From Fonsecaea monophora (lineage: Eukaryota; Ascomycota; Eurotiomycetes; Chaetothyriales; Herpotrichiellaceae): 64,000 bases of DNA. The notes below the pieces were generated by a model. The model was given only the letters and a program-made list of their open reading frames with translations, made no database searches and had not been told where the DNA came from. The stretch is taken from assembly GCF_001642475.1 (NCBI RefSeq), contig NW_019173966.1, positions 1 through 64,000 of the forward strand. The letters are read 5' to 3'. Position 1 is the stretch's first letter; each line of letters starts with the position of its first letter. The position numbers were made by a program, and so were the translations under genes. Positions 55,491 through 64,000 of this stretch are shown here, piece by piece.

Positions 55491-56783
55491 TCATTCAAAC
55501 TTGTTCCGCAGGTTGTCGTATTTGCTCTCGGGGTATTCCAAGCAGTTCTTAACCTCTTCCAGTCGACTTGGCCCACCACTCTGCACCAGAAACGTCTCGA
55601 TCAGGCTGCCCTGCCCAGCCGCCTTGTCGGCTGAACTTTCCCACCACATGCCACCTCCTAGGCCATAGTCCCGGACAAAGTTTGCTTTCTGAGCCACCAC
55701 GTCAGGTGTATCATAGCTGATCATGGTATTCGAAGAAGGGCAGTAACTCCAGCTGGCTCCAATTTCGCGATCGTGGTGCTCGGTGCTATCTGGCTTCGGG
55801 AGTGCTTTGTAATCCCAGACACCCTGCTCCCAGCTTCCTTCTCCCACCCCATTGTACGAATGTCCGGGTCCAGAGGTCGACATGAAGGTTCGGCCATACA
55901 GGGGCATTCCCAAGACAATCTTGGACGGATGTACTCCGTGCCTAGTGTAATGTTCAATGGCAGCCACCGTGCTAAATGGCGTACACTGAGGGTGGGACTG
56001 GGAAGGGAATAGATTTGCTTGGTGTCCCGCTCGCTGATCCCACGAGCCGGCATAGTCATATGCCATCAGGTTCCAAAAGTCGAGCAGGCGGTCCATCTCG
56101 GCAATCTTCAACTTCTCAAAGTTGGAGGGACCAGCAGGGCAGGCGACAGTCAGGTAAAACCTGGTATGGTGACGCTTGGAAGCTGCTGCGTCGAGGGCCT
56201 GGCGGGTCTCCTGAAGCAGCTTGACGTAGTCCTCCGCCTCACTTTCATTCTTGGGGTATTCCCAGTCGATGTCGATGCCGTCGAATCCAAGGTCTTCCAG
56301 CAATTTGACGGCCGTCTCCGCAAACTTTCTTCTGCCGGCTGATGTGCTGGCTGGCTGTGCAAAGTTTGAGGAATAGGTCCAGCCGCCAATACTCAATAGC
56401 ACTTTGAGGTTGCGGTTTCTCTTCTTCAAGAGGAACAGCTGCTTCACGCACCCGTACACGTTCGTCCCCGAGTCGTTCCAGCTGTCGCCATCGTAGTGCT
56501 TGTCAGTGTCAGACCATGGATCTGTCAAATAAACCTCTCCACTGTCAGGTTTGACGTTGGCAAAGGAATAGAGGACGTGAGTAAGATTCTCGGCAGGGAG
56601 GTCTTGAGGGTGATGGTTGCGTGCATAAGGTGCCCAGTTCACGTAGTAGACGACTGAGCGAATGCCGTGTCCGCCACCCATTGTGTGGTAAGGCTGGTCT
56701 AGGTCAAGTTGCGGGATGAACTGAGTCAAGGATAGATACGGAGACAGGAGGACGAGGCAAAGGCAAGAAAGAAACAGGAGCAT
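55491..56783 (-). CDS. GH18 chitinase, secreted or wall-associated
   Basis: A single exon of 430 aa. GH18 enzymes hydrolyse chitin by substrate-assisted catalysis. The catalytic motif DGIDIDWEYP (residues 168-177, Glu175 as acid) and the strand-3 motif SIGGW (131-135) are intact, and MAYDYAGSWD and the late WWESSADK fit the (beta/alpha)8 barrel. The first ~20 residues are hydrophobic (MLLFLSCLCLVLLSP) and predict a signal peptide, although the family core would also begin at an internal Met (MGGGHG, residue 35) giving a cytosolic form. No chitin-binding module or GPI signal is visible at the C-terminus. It is divergent from the reductase with 422 bp between. Confidence 0.93.
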   Translation of the reverse strand: MLLFLSCLCLVLLSPYLSLTQFIPQLDLDQPYHTMGGGHGIRSVVYYVNWAPYARNHHPQDLPAENLTHVLYSFANVKPDSGEVYLTDPWSDTDKHYDGDSWNDSGTNVYGCVKQLFLLKKRNRNLKVLLSIGGWTYSSNFAQPASTSAGRRKFAETAVKLLEDLGFDGIDIDWEYPKNESEAEDYVKLLQETRQALDAAASKRHHTRFYLTVACPAGPSNFEKLKIAEMDRLLDFWNLMAYDYAGSWDQRAGHQANLFPSQSHPQCTPFSTVAAIEHYTRHGVHPSKIVLGMPLYGRTFMSTSGPGHSYNGVGEGSWEQGVWDYKALPKPDSTEHHDREIGASWSYCPSSNTMISYDTPDVVAQKANFVRDYGLGGGMWWESSADKAAGQGSLIETFLVQSGGPSRLEEVKNCLEYPESKYDNLRNKFE

Positions 56784-57205
56784 GCCCTTGTTGAGAAGCA
56801 GGCTTTATATGAGCAAGTCACAATCTCACCCAGAAGTGTGCACCAGGGTCACTTGGTGACATGGAAGCTGGATATTCAGCTGCTGTTTCAAATTCGTCTG
56901 CCTGAGAAGCTGACGCGGATAGGATCATGGCACAGTGGACGATGGTGACTTGGGGCGGAGAGCGTTGACGTGGCGCCAACATGTGGCTGCGAGTGGCTAC
57001 TAGTGGCTAGTGTGTGTGGCTGGTGATGAGGCGGTGCTTTGGTGGCTGTCGGTCTCCAATGACTCCGGCAAATCATTGAGGCGGCGACCTTCCTCGGCAT
57101 CAATGCTCAACCTCAATCTTAAGCGTATATCACCTTACGTATATCCGCGTGAGACTTCTATTGCCTCTCTCTTCAACCTCCCCTTCCCTGCTCTCCTCCA
57201 CAAAG
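56784..57205. promoter_or_regulatory. Divergent promoter, chitinase / ketopantoate reductase-like
   Basis: 422 bp between the two ATGs. The right part is pyrimidine-rich before the reductase ATG. The segment 56990-57030 has gtggct repeats (gtggctagtg type). No known site identified. Confidence 0.4.
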
Positions 57206-58234
57206 ATGCCCCTCGAGGTCTTGTTTTTTGGCGCTGGCGCCATTGGGGCATTCTATGCATCCCGAGTGGCTCGAATCGCCAACACCAATGTCTCGGTCGT
57301 CTGTCGTTCAAACTACTCTGCTGTCAAGGCCAATGGCTTCAAGATAACGTCTCCTCAGTATGGAGACTATACATGGACGCCGACCCGGACATTTAACTCT
57401 CCTGATTCAGCCCGTAGAAGCGGCGTCAACTGGGACTTTGTCGTGGTCAGCACCAAGGCATTGCCCAACGTGTCGGACGACTCGAAACTATTGGAAGGCC
57501 TGGTCAGTGCCAACACGGCGATTGTATTGATCCAGAACGGTCTGGGTGTAGAGCAGCCCTACGTGGAACGTTTTCCTCAGTCCACTATCCTCAGTGCCGT
57601 GACGATTGCTTCTTGCGCACAGCCTTCCAACGGCCACATCAAACACAACCGCTGGACACGGATAAACGTGGGCCCGTACTTTTCGGAGTCGAAACCCTCA
57701 GCCGCGGTCACGGCGAACGCGACGGCTCAGAACCAAACTTTTGTCGACCTGCTACTTAAGGGAGGCATCAAGGATGCTATTGCCGACACGCACGAAAAAC
57801 TCCAGCTGGTCCGGTGGCACAAAATCGCCATCAACGCATCCATGAATCCCTCGGCGGTGCTGTCGGGCGGCTCGACCAATGAAGCCATGTCCAATGACCC
57901 CGAGCTATCGAGGCATCTGCAGGGGGTGATGGACGAGGTGCTCACGACCGCGCCCAAGGTCGTCGGCAAGCCGTTCCCCGCGGGGTTCGCCACCGCCGAA
58001 CAGATCCTTCGGTCGACGCGCAGGAACACGAGCGGGAGCAAACCGAGCATGCTGCTCGACTGGGAAGCGGGCAAGCTCATGGAGCTGGAGGTCATCCTGG
58101 GAAACCCGATCCGGCTCGCGCGGGAGAAAGGGTACGAGATGCCGCGGATGCAGAGTTTATATGCCCTGTTGAAGATGGCGGAGAAGAACCGAGAGATACA
58201 GAAACAGAATGCCAAAGGAGGCAGTAAGCTGTGA
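57206..58234 (+). CDS. Ketopantoate reductase-like (ApbA/PanE family)
   Basis: A single exon of 342 aa. The N-terminal NAD(P)-binding Rossmann fold begins with the glycine motif GAGAIG (residues 9-14). NGLGVEQPY and the C-terminal KIAINASMNPSAVLSGG contain the Lys/Asn/Ser residues of the PanE family. The enzyme reduces 2-dehydropantoate to pantoate in CoA/pantothenate synthesis. Fungi carry several paralogues, so this need not be the pantothenate enzyme itself; related proteins include redox-active relatives of unknown role. I used ATG 57206; the open frame starts earlier with GTG. Confidence 0.85.
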   Translation: MPLEVLFFGAGAIGAFYASRVARIANTNVSVVCRSNYSAVKANGFKITSPQYGDYTWTPTRTFNSPDSARRSGVNWDFVVVSTKALPNVSDDSKLLEGLVSANTAIVLIQNGLGVEQPYVERFPQSTILSAVTIASCAQPSNGHIKHNRWTRINVGPYFSESKPSAAVTANATAQNQTFVDLLLKGGIKDAIADTHEKLQLVRWHKIAINASMNPSAVLSGGSTNEAMSNDPELSRHLQGVMDEVLTTAPKVVGKPFPAGFATAEQILRSTRRNTSGSKPSMLLDWEAGKLMELEVILGNPIRLAREKGYEMPRMQSLYALLKMAEKNREIQKQNAKGGSKL

Positions 58235-58712
58235 TTGCCCGTCCTGGAGTTGCCCTGAACATGCTCTGGGATATATTGGCATTTGATCCATGCTAGGTAT
58301 CTATGTCTGAGGTGTGATTCTGATACATATCTAAAGTTTGTCATCGAGTCGATGCGTACAGCCCGAACATGTTGACTAGACCGCGGATTACAAGTACGTA
58401 GGACACAACATTCACCTGGGGAAGGTGGCCGTGTATGTACACACTAACGATTGTTTTATGTTCGAGCCATTAATGTACAGCGACCTGTTCGAGGCAGGCC
58501 GGCCATATGCTCCATAACGGGTTATATCTTGACTACATGTGCACTTCTACCCCCAACACTCCTCCTTGAGTACCTCCATTTTAGATACCCTCCGACAGAA
58601 GCCGACGGCCTCGTATTTCACCAATATACATATGTACATCCTCAGAGACCTCAATCTCCTTATCCTGTCCCCGTCCTCATCACCATCCCATCCCCCAAAA
58701 CGCGGCCCTCGC
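58235..58712. other. Convergent 3' region, reductase / GFA gene
   Basis: 478 bp of 3' UTR sequence for both genes. No gene. Confidence 0.45.
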
Positions 58713-59652
58713 TTACAATTTACCAGGTCCCGCCTCGACCCTCTCCCCCATCGGCCCCTTCTTGAACCTCTCCCGCACGCCCTCGCCGCCCAAGTCCTCG
58801 GGGACCCACGCGCAGCGCACGTCGCAGAACTGCTCCTTATGGGGCACCCAGTTGGTGGTGACGCCGTCCAGCACGCCCGCGGGCAGGGAGACGATGTCGT
58901 CGTTGAGCGGCGTCAGGGAGTAGACCTTGGAGCCGCAGATTTTGCAGAAGGCGCGCGAGAGCGGGAGGCCCGACTGCGTCGCGTGGTCGGCGTACGTGGT
59001 GATGTGCTCGGAGCCGGTGTGCAGGGTGTATTGCTACCAGCGGGTAAGCGAGCAAGGGGTGATTAGAAAATGTATGCGACATATATATGCGCGCGTGTGT
59101 GGAGGGGTGGGTTTGGAGGTGGATCCACGGGATATAGGGCAGCCTTGACATTCATGGGCGGCTGGGGGAAAAGGTGGACGGTGGGAGGCGTAAGGAGACT
59201 CACCTTCTTCGGAAAGATACTTGCACAGTGTAATGTGCTTCCACCCTGTCGTCTATTTCGCACCGAGGGTCAGCTTTGTTCACCTACTTCTCTCACGTAT
59301 TCCGGAATGAGGACGTCAATTTCTCCTTCTCCCTGGATGGTTGATCAATATTCGACTTCTTTCCCACATCTTCGTTGCGTCTTTCCCTATCTCATACTCT
59401 CATACTGACCAACCACCACAACCGTCCCCTATCCTGGACCCACAGGAACCAACGTGCCAGATTCCCGGGACTGCCTCACGAAGAAAGAAGAACGAAGTCC
59501 AAGACCAAGCGAGATGAACCCACGCACCTGCAATTCTCGCAGTGACACACGACATTGTAGATCGGCTCGCCCACGACCGTGAACGTCACGGCTCCGCAGA
59601 GGCAGCGACCATGGTCGACTTTCTCGGCAGTAGGCGATTTATCCGATGACAT
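58713..59652 (-). CDS. GFA-domain protein (CENP-V / glutathione-dependent formaldehyde-activating type)
   Basis: Three exons: 59528-59652, 59204-59252, 58713-59033, phases 2 and 0, 164 aa. The Zn-binding cysteines are in place: CLC (17-19), CHCENC (36-41), and FCKICG (Cys89, Cys92). The central short exon (49 nt) encodes RQGGSTLHCASIFPKK and joins both halves of the core. GFA-domain enzymes bind S-hydroxymethylglutathione or act as small zinc oxidoreductases; the name does not prove formaldehyde activity. The ATG at 59652 is in a good context (MSSDKSPTAEK). Confidence 0.88.
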
Positions 59653-60483
59653 TGCGTCCGCTCTGCTACTCGTAGTGTCGCGGTGCAGTGAGGAGGAAGG
59701 TCGTGCGGGAACGAAAGAGAGGGGAGGGGAGGGACGATTCCTGTCCGAAGGAGGCTTCGGGTTTGGGAAGATATTACTATTGACAAGCAAAGAGACAGGA
59801 TTGGTATAAAAAGCAGTGATTCACAAAATAGAGTATACTTGTATACATACGAGTACGCCTCTAGATTCTGCACGATGTCGACTTGTCAAATGCTTGAGCT
59901 CGCACGGCTCGACCCCAAGGACCAAAGTAAATGGTGCTGGAGACCGTGTCGCTACAATTCGCCTATACCCCGTAGCAAAGAGGAGGTGTTTTCCAAAACA
60001 CCGTTTTTGGACTCCCGCGGCAATAGATGATCATATCGGCGTACCTGATTAGGAAACTAGTCAGGAAATCCTGACACTCAGGATGCCATTGTGACCAGCT
60101 CAACCGATTGGTGGATTGATAAATTCCAGCCTTGCGCCAGCTCGATTCATACGAGAATACAAGCCTCAGTGCTAAAAGGCACCGAGACTTACTGACGCCA
60201 GACTCTTAGAGATGAGGTGGAATCAGCTGCAGCCTGGCCCGCTTGGAGACTGTATCACGAGAGATCACCCTCGAGAATGACCACTTTCGAGATGCGTCCA
60301 GCTTCTTGCATCTATGATCTGGAAACTTCCGATCTCGTGCAGCAGAGTTGGGCAATGCAGTTTTTCAGATGTCGAGACGTAGCAATCTTGTCGCTCAATG
60401 AATCGAGTTCCTACGACTCAAGATCATTTTCATTTTCGCCCGGATTTTTCCTGTCCTGAGGGTTGCTTGCTCAGTCAAGACGC
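59653..60483. other. Intergenic, GFA promoter and GAA1 3' region
   Basis: 831 bp. No gene supported; plus-strand frames near 60217-60459 show no family features. Confidence 0.4.
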
Positions 60484-62573
60484 TTATTTTGATGACACCT
60501 TCTTGACGTCTGGCGGACTTTGTGTCGTCTCTGTCGTTGTAAACCAAGAGCTGGCCACCAAAGTCGCACCCACAATCCATGCAGGCAACCAAATACACAA
60601 AACACCCACAGGGACCCCCCAACTGCCCCAGATGTTCCAACCCAGGGCGAGCCGCTGTACCCACTCGACAAGAACATCATCTCGTCCCAGCACAAAGACA
60701 CCATATGCGCTCAATCCGATTGCCAGTCCCATAGGACTCATGACAACAAGTATCAAATACTGGAAAAGTGACGGTCCTGCCCTGGAGCGAGTTCTGTCCA
60801 CAAAGGCCAGTGGGATGCAAACAATACCCAGAAACATGCTGAGGCTGAAGTTCAGGGTTGCGAGGACCGTCAAAGACAATCCAAGCAATAAAAGGCTTAG
60901 TGATTTGGTAAGAACGTACTGCTCGTTGGTAGGCGCGGAAAAGGCAGGTAAGGTGGTGTTGTTGGGCATTTCAGCAAGCGCTGATGCTAGAACGATAGGG
61001 AGCACAACCAGAGCAACCGTCATGAGAAAAAATGTTGAGGGTATGGCTTTGAGGCTCAGCGAAGTAAGGAGGTATAGTGGGAGAAGAGACGCCAGGTGTA
61101 TCGCTGTGAGGAGGGCGATTGGTAGGACGAGTTGTCGGTCGACTGGTTTGAATTCGATTTTGGGCTGGGACCCCTTCGCCGCTGATACTCGTGGTTCCGA
61201 AACACCGGTCTTCTCTGTTGTCCCATTTTCCAACTTGCCGGCCACCGGCTCTGCTTCTTTCTCAGCAACTTGATAGCCACTCAATACCCAAAGGTAGATT
61301 GCCATAATCGTATAAGCGGCCGCCATTATCATCGCACCTGGCAAATACGTTCCGATGCTCACGAATCGATTTGACTGCATCAGCAAGTAGAAGAAGAAGC
61401 TCTGGTGCAGTTTCTCAAGTAGATTGTTGAGACTCCGGCAGATGCTTTCGATGGTCCTCCCAAACGCCATCTCGTCCTGCCAGCCCTCATTCGTCGCTGT
61501 CAAGGTGATAGCATCAATATGATACGTCATAAAAGTAGAATGGGGACCAGTTGCATGGCCGAGGGCCTGTGTTGACATTCCGCGGACGAGAGTTTGGAGG
61601 CGGACAGGGTACGAGTTGTACTGCTCATGATTGCTGTAGGCGTGTTGAAATTGTATAGAGGTTCCAATTCCCATCTGCCCCGATGCGATAGATACGGCGG
61701 TATTGAAAAGATCGAGGTTGGGTAGAGCGCCGTTAATGCCGTCGTATGCAATATGAAGGGTCTCGAAGCGATGTTCGAAAGGATAGTCGATACAGACAGC
61801 AGCCTGAAGTGCGCCAGACTTTAGCGACAGGTCTTCCACGTTGCATGGATCATGGGTAGAATGATACGCATCGATCCAGGCTTGAGGCCCTGCGGTACTG
61901 TCCGGTGTGACCAGGAATATGATGTCCTTGGACCACAGTGACCATCGTTTGAAATACCGCGACAGAGAAATCAACAGCGGCACACCATTCACGTTGGGGA
62001 CACCATCGATGTTTCGGAGCGGTGCAACAAGCACAATTGCTTCGGTTCCATCACCGCGCGGCGCGTGCAGAACGGCATAGACATTCTCTCCGTTGTAAGA
62101 CTGGCCAGACGACGTATAAGAATACCGTTGCTTTGCAGTCTTCAGGCCCGCGTTTCGGAAGAGCTCTCCTATCTTTTCACTGGTACGAGCCTCCCAAGCT
62201 CTCTGCTCTGATTTGTCCAAGGTCTCGTTGCCAGCAGCCTTCACACCACCCTCCAGAACCGTAGCCAACTCGTGTCGATATGCGCGGAAAACATTTTGTT
62301 CGCTACCGCCGAAGTAAGTGTGGACCTGGCCAGGAAGGAGGGCATTTTCTGAGATGTATGTCTGTCGAGAGTACTCCTGTAAAGGCAAGGGCAGGATCCA
62401 TGCAATGCCGACGATCATGCACAGCAGGGACAAATACGGTGGGATTCGCAGCAGTCGGGGGTCGTCCTTGCGGAGACTTGAGGCGAGGTTTCCTGTCAAG
62501 CCACTCCTTTAGCAAATCAGTCGTATTAGAAGCTTTTTGAATAGTCAATGATGCACTTACGTATTAGGCCCAT
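60484..62573 (-). CDS. GAA1: GPI transamidase subunit Gaa1
   Basis: Two exons: 62561-62573 (13 nt) and 60484-62492, giving 673 aa. Gaa1 is the ER membrane subunit that helps attach GPI anchors to precursor proteins. The first exon encodes MGLI; without it the frame of exon 2 starts with a TTG. A first hydrophobic helix lies near residues 20-40, followed by a lumenal peptidase-M28-like domain with conserved EYSRQTYISENALLPGQV-type segment and DGVPNVNG, then a cluster of membrane helices from residue ~390 to 640. Length and topology match the family (yeast Gaa1 614 aa). The next gene in the same direction is the rhomboid. Confidence 0.92.
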
Positions 62574-62935
62574 CTCGACCTTGCTCAGCTCATTGATGGC
62601 TTCACGGCAAGGCCTTTGTACTCACAATGTCGAGGGGCGATGTGAATGTGTTCAAGGAGATCTGGACAGTTCCTACGACGCCGAAGATTAGCCGCCAATT
62701 ATGCGCGTCTCGCGCCTCCGCTGACGCAGGCTGTACAGGGAAGTGGTCTTTAAAAGTCTCATGTATTTGTCTTCATTAAACCATTTACAAATCTGGCTAC
62801 TAGTACACCGGGCAACCTGTCCACAGACATGACGCTCCGTTTATCCAATTTGAGCTCGATCCAACTGTCCAAGGTACCGTGCTTCTCTAACACAAATTTC
62901 CCAAAGTCGAAATCGTCAGAAGGGCTGGTAGAGGG
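62574..62935. other. Intergenic, GAA1 promoter and rhomboid 3' region
   Basis: 362 bp between the GAA1 start and the rhomboid stop. Nothing beyond mixed sequence is evident. Confidence 0.4.
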
Positions 62936-64000
62936 TTATGGCCCCAGCCTCTGCCCTTCGCTGCTGGTACCCATCCAACCGAGTCCGATAGGGCTCATAT
63001 GGCCATCTGGTCCGCTGGTTGAACTTGTGGGGAGAACGCCATATCGACCATAAGTCTTCTGGTCCACAGACACATAGTGCGGTAATCGTCCAAGTAGATT
63101 GAGTTTGCCTTCGATCCAGCGAAGGACTTTCTCCGGGGGTGCGAGGAAACGAATATAGCCCAAGCCCCCTATTTAGATGGTAATTAGTCTCAGGTGGCTC
63201 AATGTAGCAAACAGGGATTCGAGTGAAGAGCATGGCCACGTACACAGATATCCCGTTATACATCCACTGAGATGTCCAAGGAAGGAAGCGCTGGGAATCA
63301 GGATAGATGTCACGACCAGTATCACTAGTGGTGATATCCAAGTTGGTATCTTTTGGTCTCCGATCCTGTTCAGTTGTCAGTAGCTTGTAGGGATGCTCGG
63401 TGCCTTCCTCGGCGTAGAGGGGGAATCAGACGAAGACCTACTCAAGATATGGATTTGCCCGATATGTTTTGATGGCCTCGGCCGCAAGAAGAAGGAACAC
63501 CCATATACTACGTGTTCGTGTCAGCCTGTCTTCTGTGTCGGGCAGCATAGCTGTCCATACCTTGATCCGAGAACTGGCGTATTGTCTCTGAGGATAACGC
63601 CGTCCATTATCAAATATAAAACCGCAGGTATCTGGCCCAGCGCTGTGATAAGAATAAGCAGCCACTCCCCCATGGAATCCGAGCCATCCGAGCCGCATGT
63701 TCTTTCAAAGAAAGCATATGATACTTACGACCCATGAATAACGCAATGCTGTTCAGCGTGCCAAATTCAGCTTCAAACCTCTCGAGCAGAGGCATCAGGC
63801 AGATGGTATTAATCAACATGTGCCAGAACCCCGTGTGTATCAAGACAAAGGTGTTCAGCCTGTACATGCTCCCCAGATTGATTTCTTTGGGTTCCAGTGA
63901 ACCCCATTTTATCACGCTCCAGACGGTTTGCAGTTCGAGTATCCAGAACGCCACAATAGCGACTAGGATGAGGCGGGTAAAGAGAGGGAGACGTAGAACG
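62936..64000 (-). CDS. Rhomboid intramembrane serine protease (Rbd2-like), 5' end cut
   Basis: Predicted exons: 63729 to beyond 64000 (continues off the window), 63561-63642, 63442-63507, 63244-63365, 62936-63168, all phases matching. The preserved part has the loop-1 region FVLIHTGFWHMLINT and, after splicing, the helix-4 sequence LGSSIWVFLLL with the catalytic Ser, and GHLSGCITGYLWGLGY with the catalytic His. These form the rhomboid Ser-His dyad. Fungal Rbd2 proteases act in the Golgi/ER, including sterol-regulatory transcription factor cleavage in some species. The C-terminal tail (~60 residues) is soluble and includes Pro/Gly-rich segments. About 15-20 N-terminal residues are missing. Confidence 0.88.

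Overview
This 64 kb window is nuclear DNA of a filamentous ascomycete. The evidence is the many short introns (about 48-100 nt) with GTRNGT-like donors and CTRAY-like branch points, the gene density of about one per 2.5-3 kb, and the eukaryotic gene content (PEX2, SEC23, alpha-COP, uL11, GAA1, mitochondrial GatB, RasGAP, Kap120). Protein style (filamentous-fungus PEX2 RING insert, chitinase, MCT-type transporter, SLIP-GC-like GTPase) suggests Eurotiomycetes, perhaps black-yeast relatives (Chaetothyriales). That placement is a guess. No ribosomal RNA, tRNA, transposon or CRISPR element could be supported.

Layout. 1-7.2 kb: arginase (+), a three-exon cytochrome P450 (-), mitochondrial GatB (-). 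7.6-20.2 kb: an alpha/beta-hydrolase fused to a dual-specificity-type phosphatase (+), importin Kap120 (-) divergent from peroxin PEX2 (+), a lactonase-like metallo-beta-lactamase (-), a small F-box-like ORF (-), an NYN-domain protein (+). 21.5-33.3 kb, all +: MFS monocarboxylate-type transporter, an orphan nuclear-looking protein, an acidic BTB-TF-like protein, and a 16-exon dynamin-like GTPase preceded by a 2.5 kb gene-free stretch. 34.5-42.7 kb is a housekeeping block: ribosomal uL11 (-), COPII subunit SEC23 (-) head-to-head with COPI subunit alpha-COP (+). 43.5-50.9 kb: serine beta-lactamase-like hydrolase (+), SET-domain protein (-), RasGAP (-). 51-55.5 kb is gene-poor with one weak candidate gene. 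55.5-64 kb: GH18 chitinase (-) divergent from a ketopantoate-reductase-like gene (+), a GFA-domain protein (-), GPI-transamidase GAA1 (-), and a rhomboid protease gene (-) cut by the right edge.

Functional links: SEC23 and alpha-COP are opposing ER-Golgi vesicle coats sharing one 524-bp intergenic region. GAA1 (GPI anchoring in the ER) and the rhomboid (Golgi/ER intramembrane protease) are tandem membrane-biogenesis genes. The P450 is not beside any PKS or NRPS, so no secondary-metabolite cluster is visible.

Gene models were built by reading splice sites and checking that phases join. They are predictions from sequence alone, without transcript or database support.
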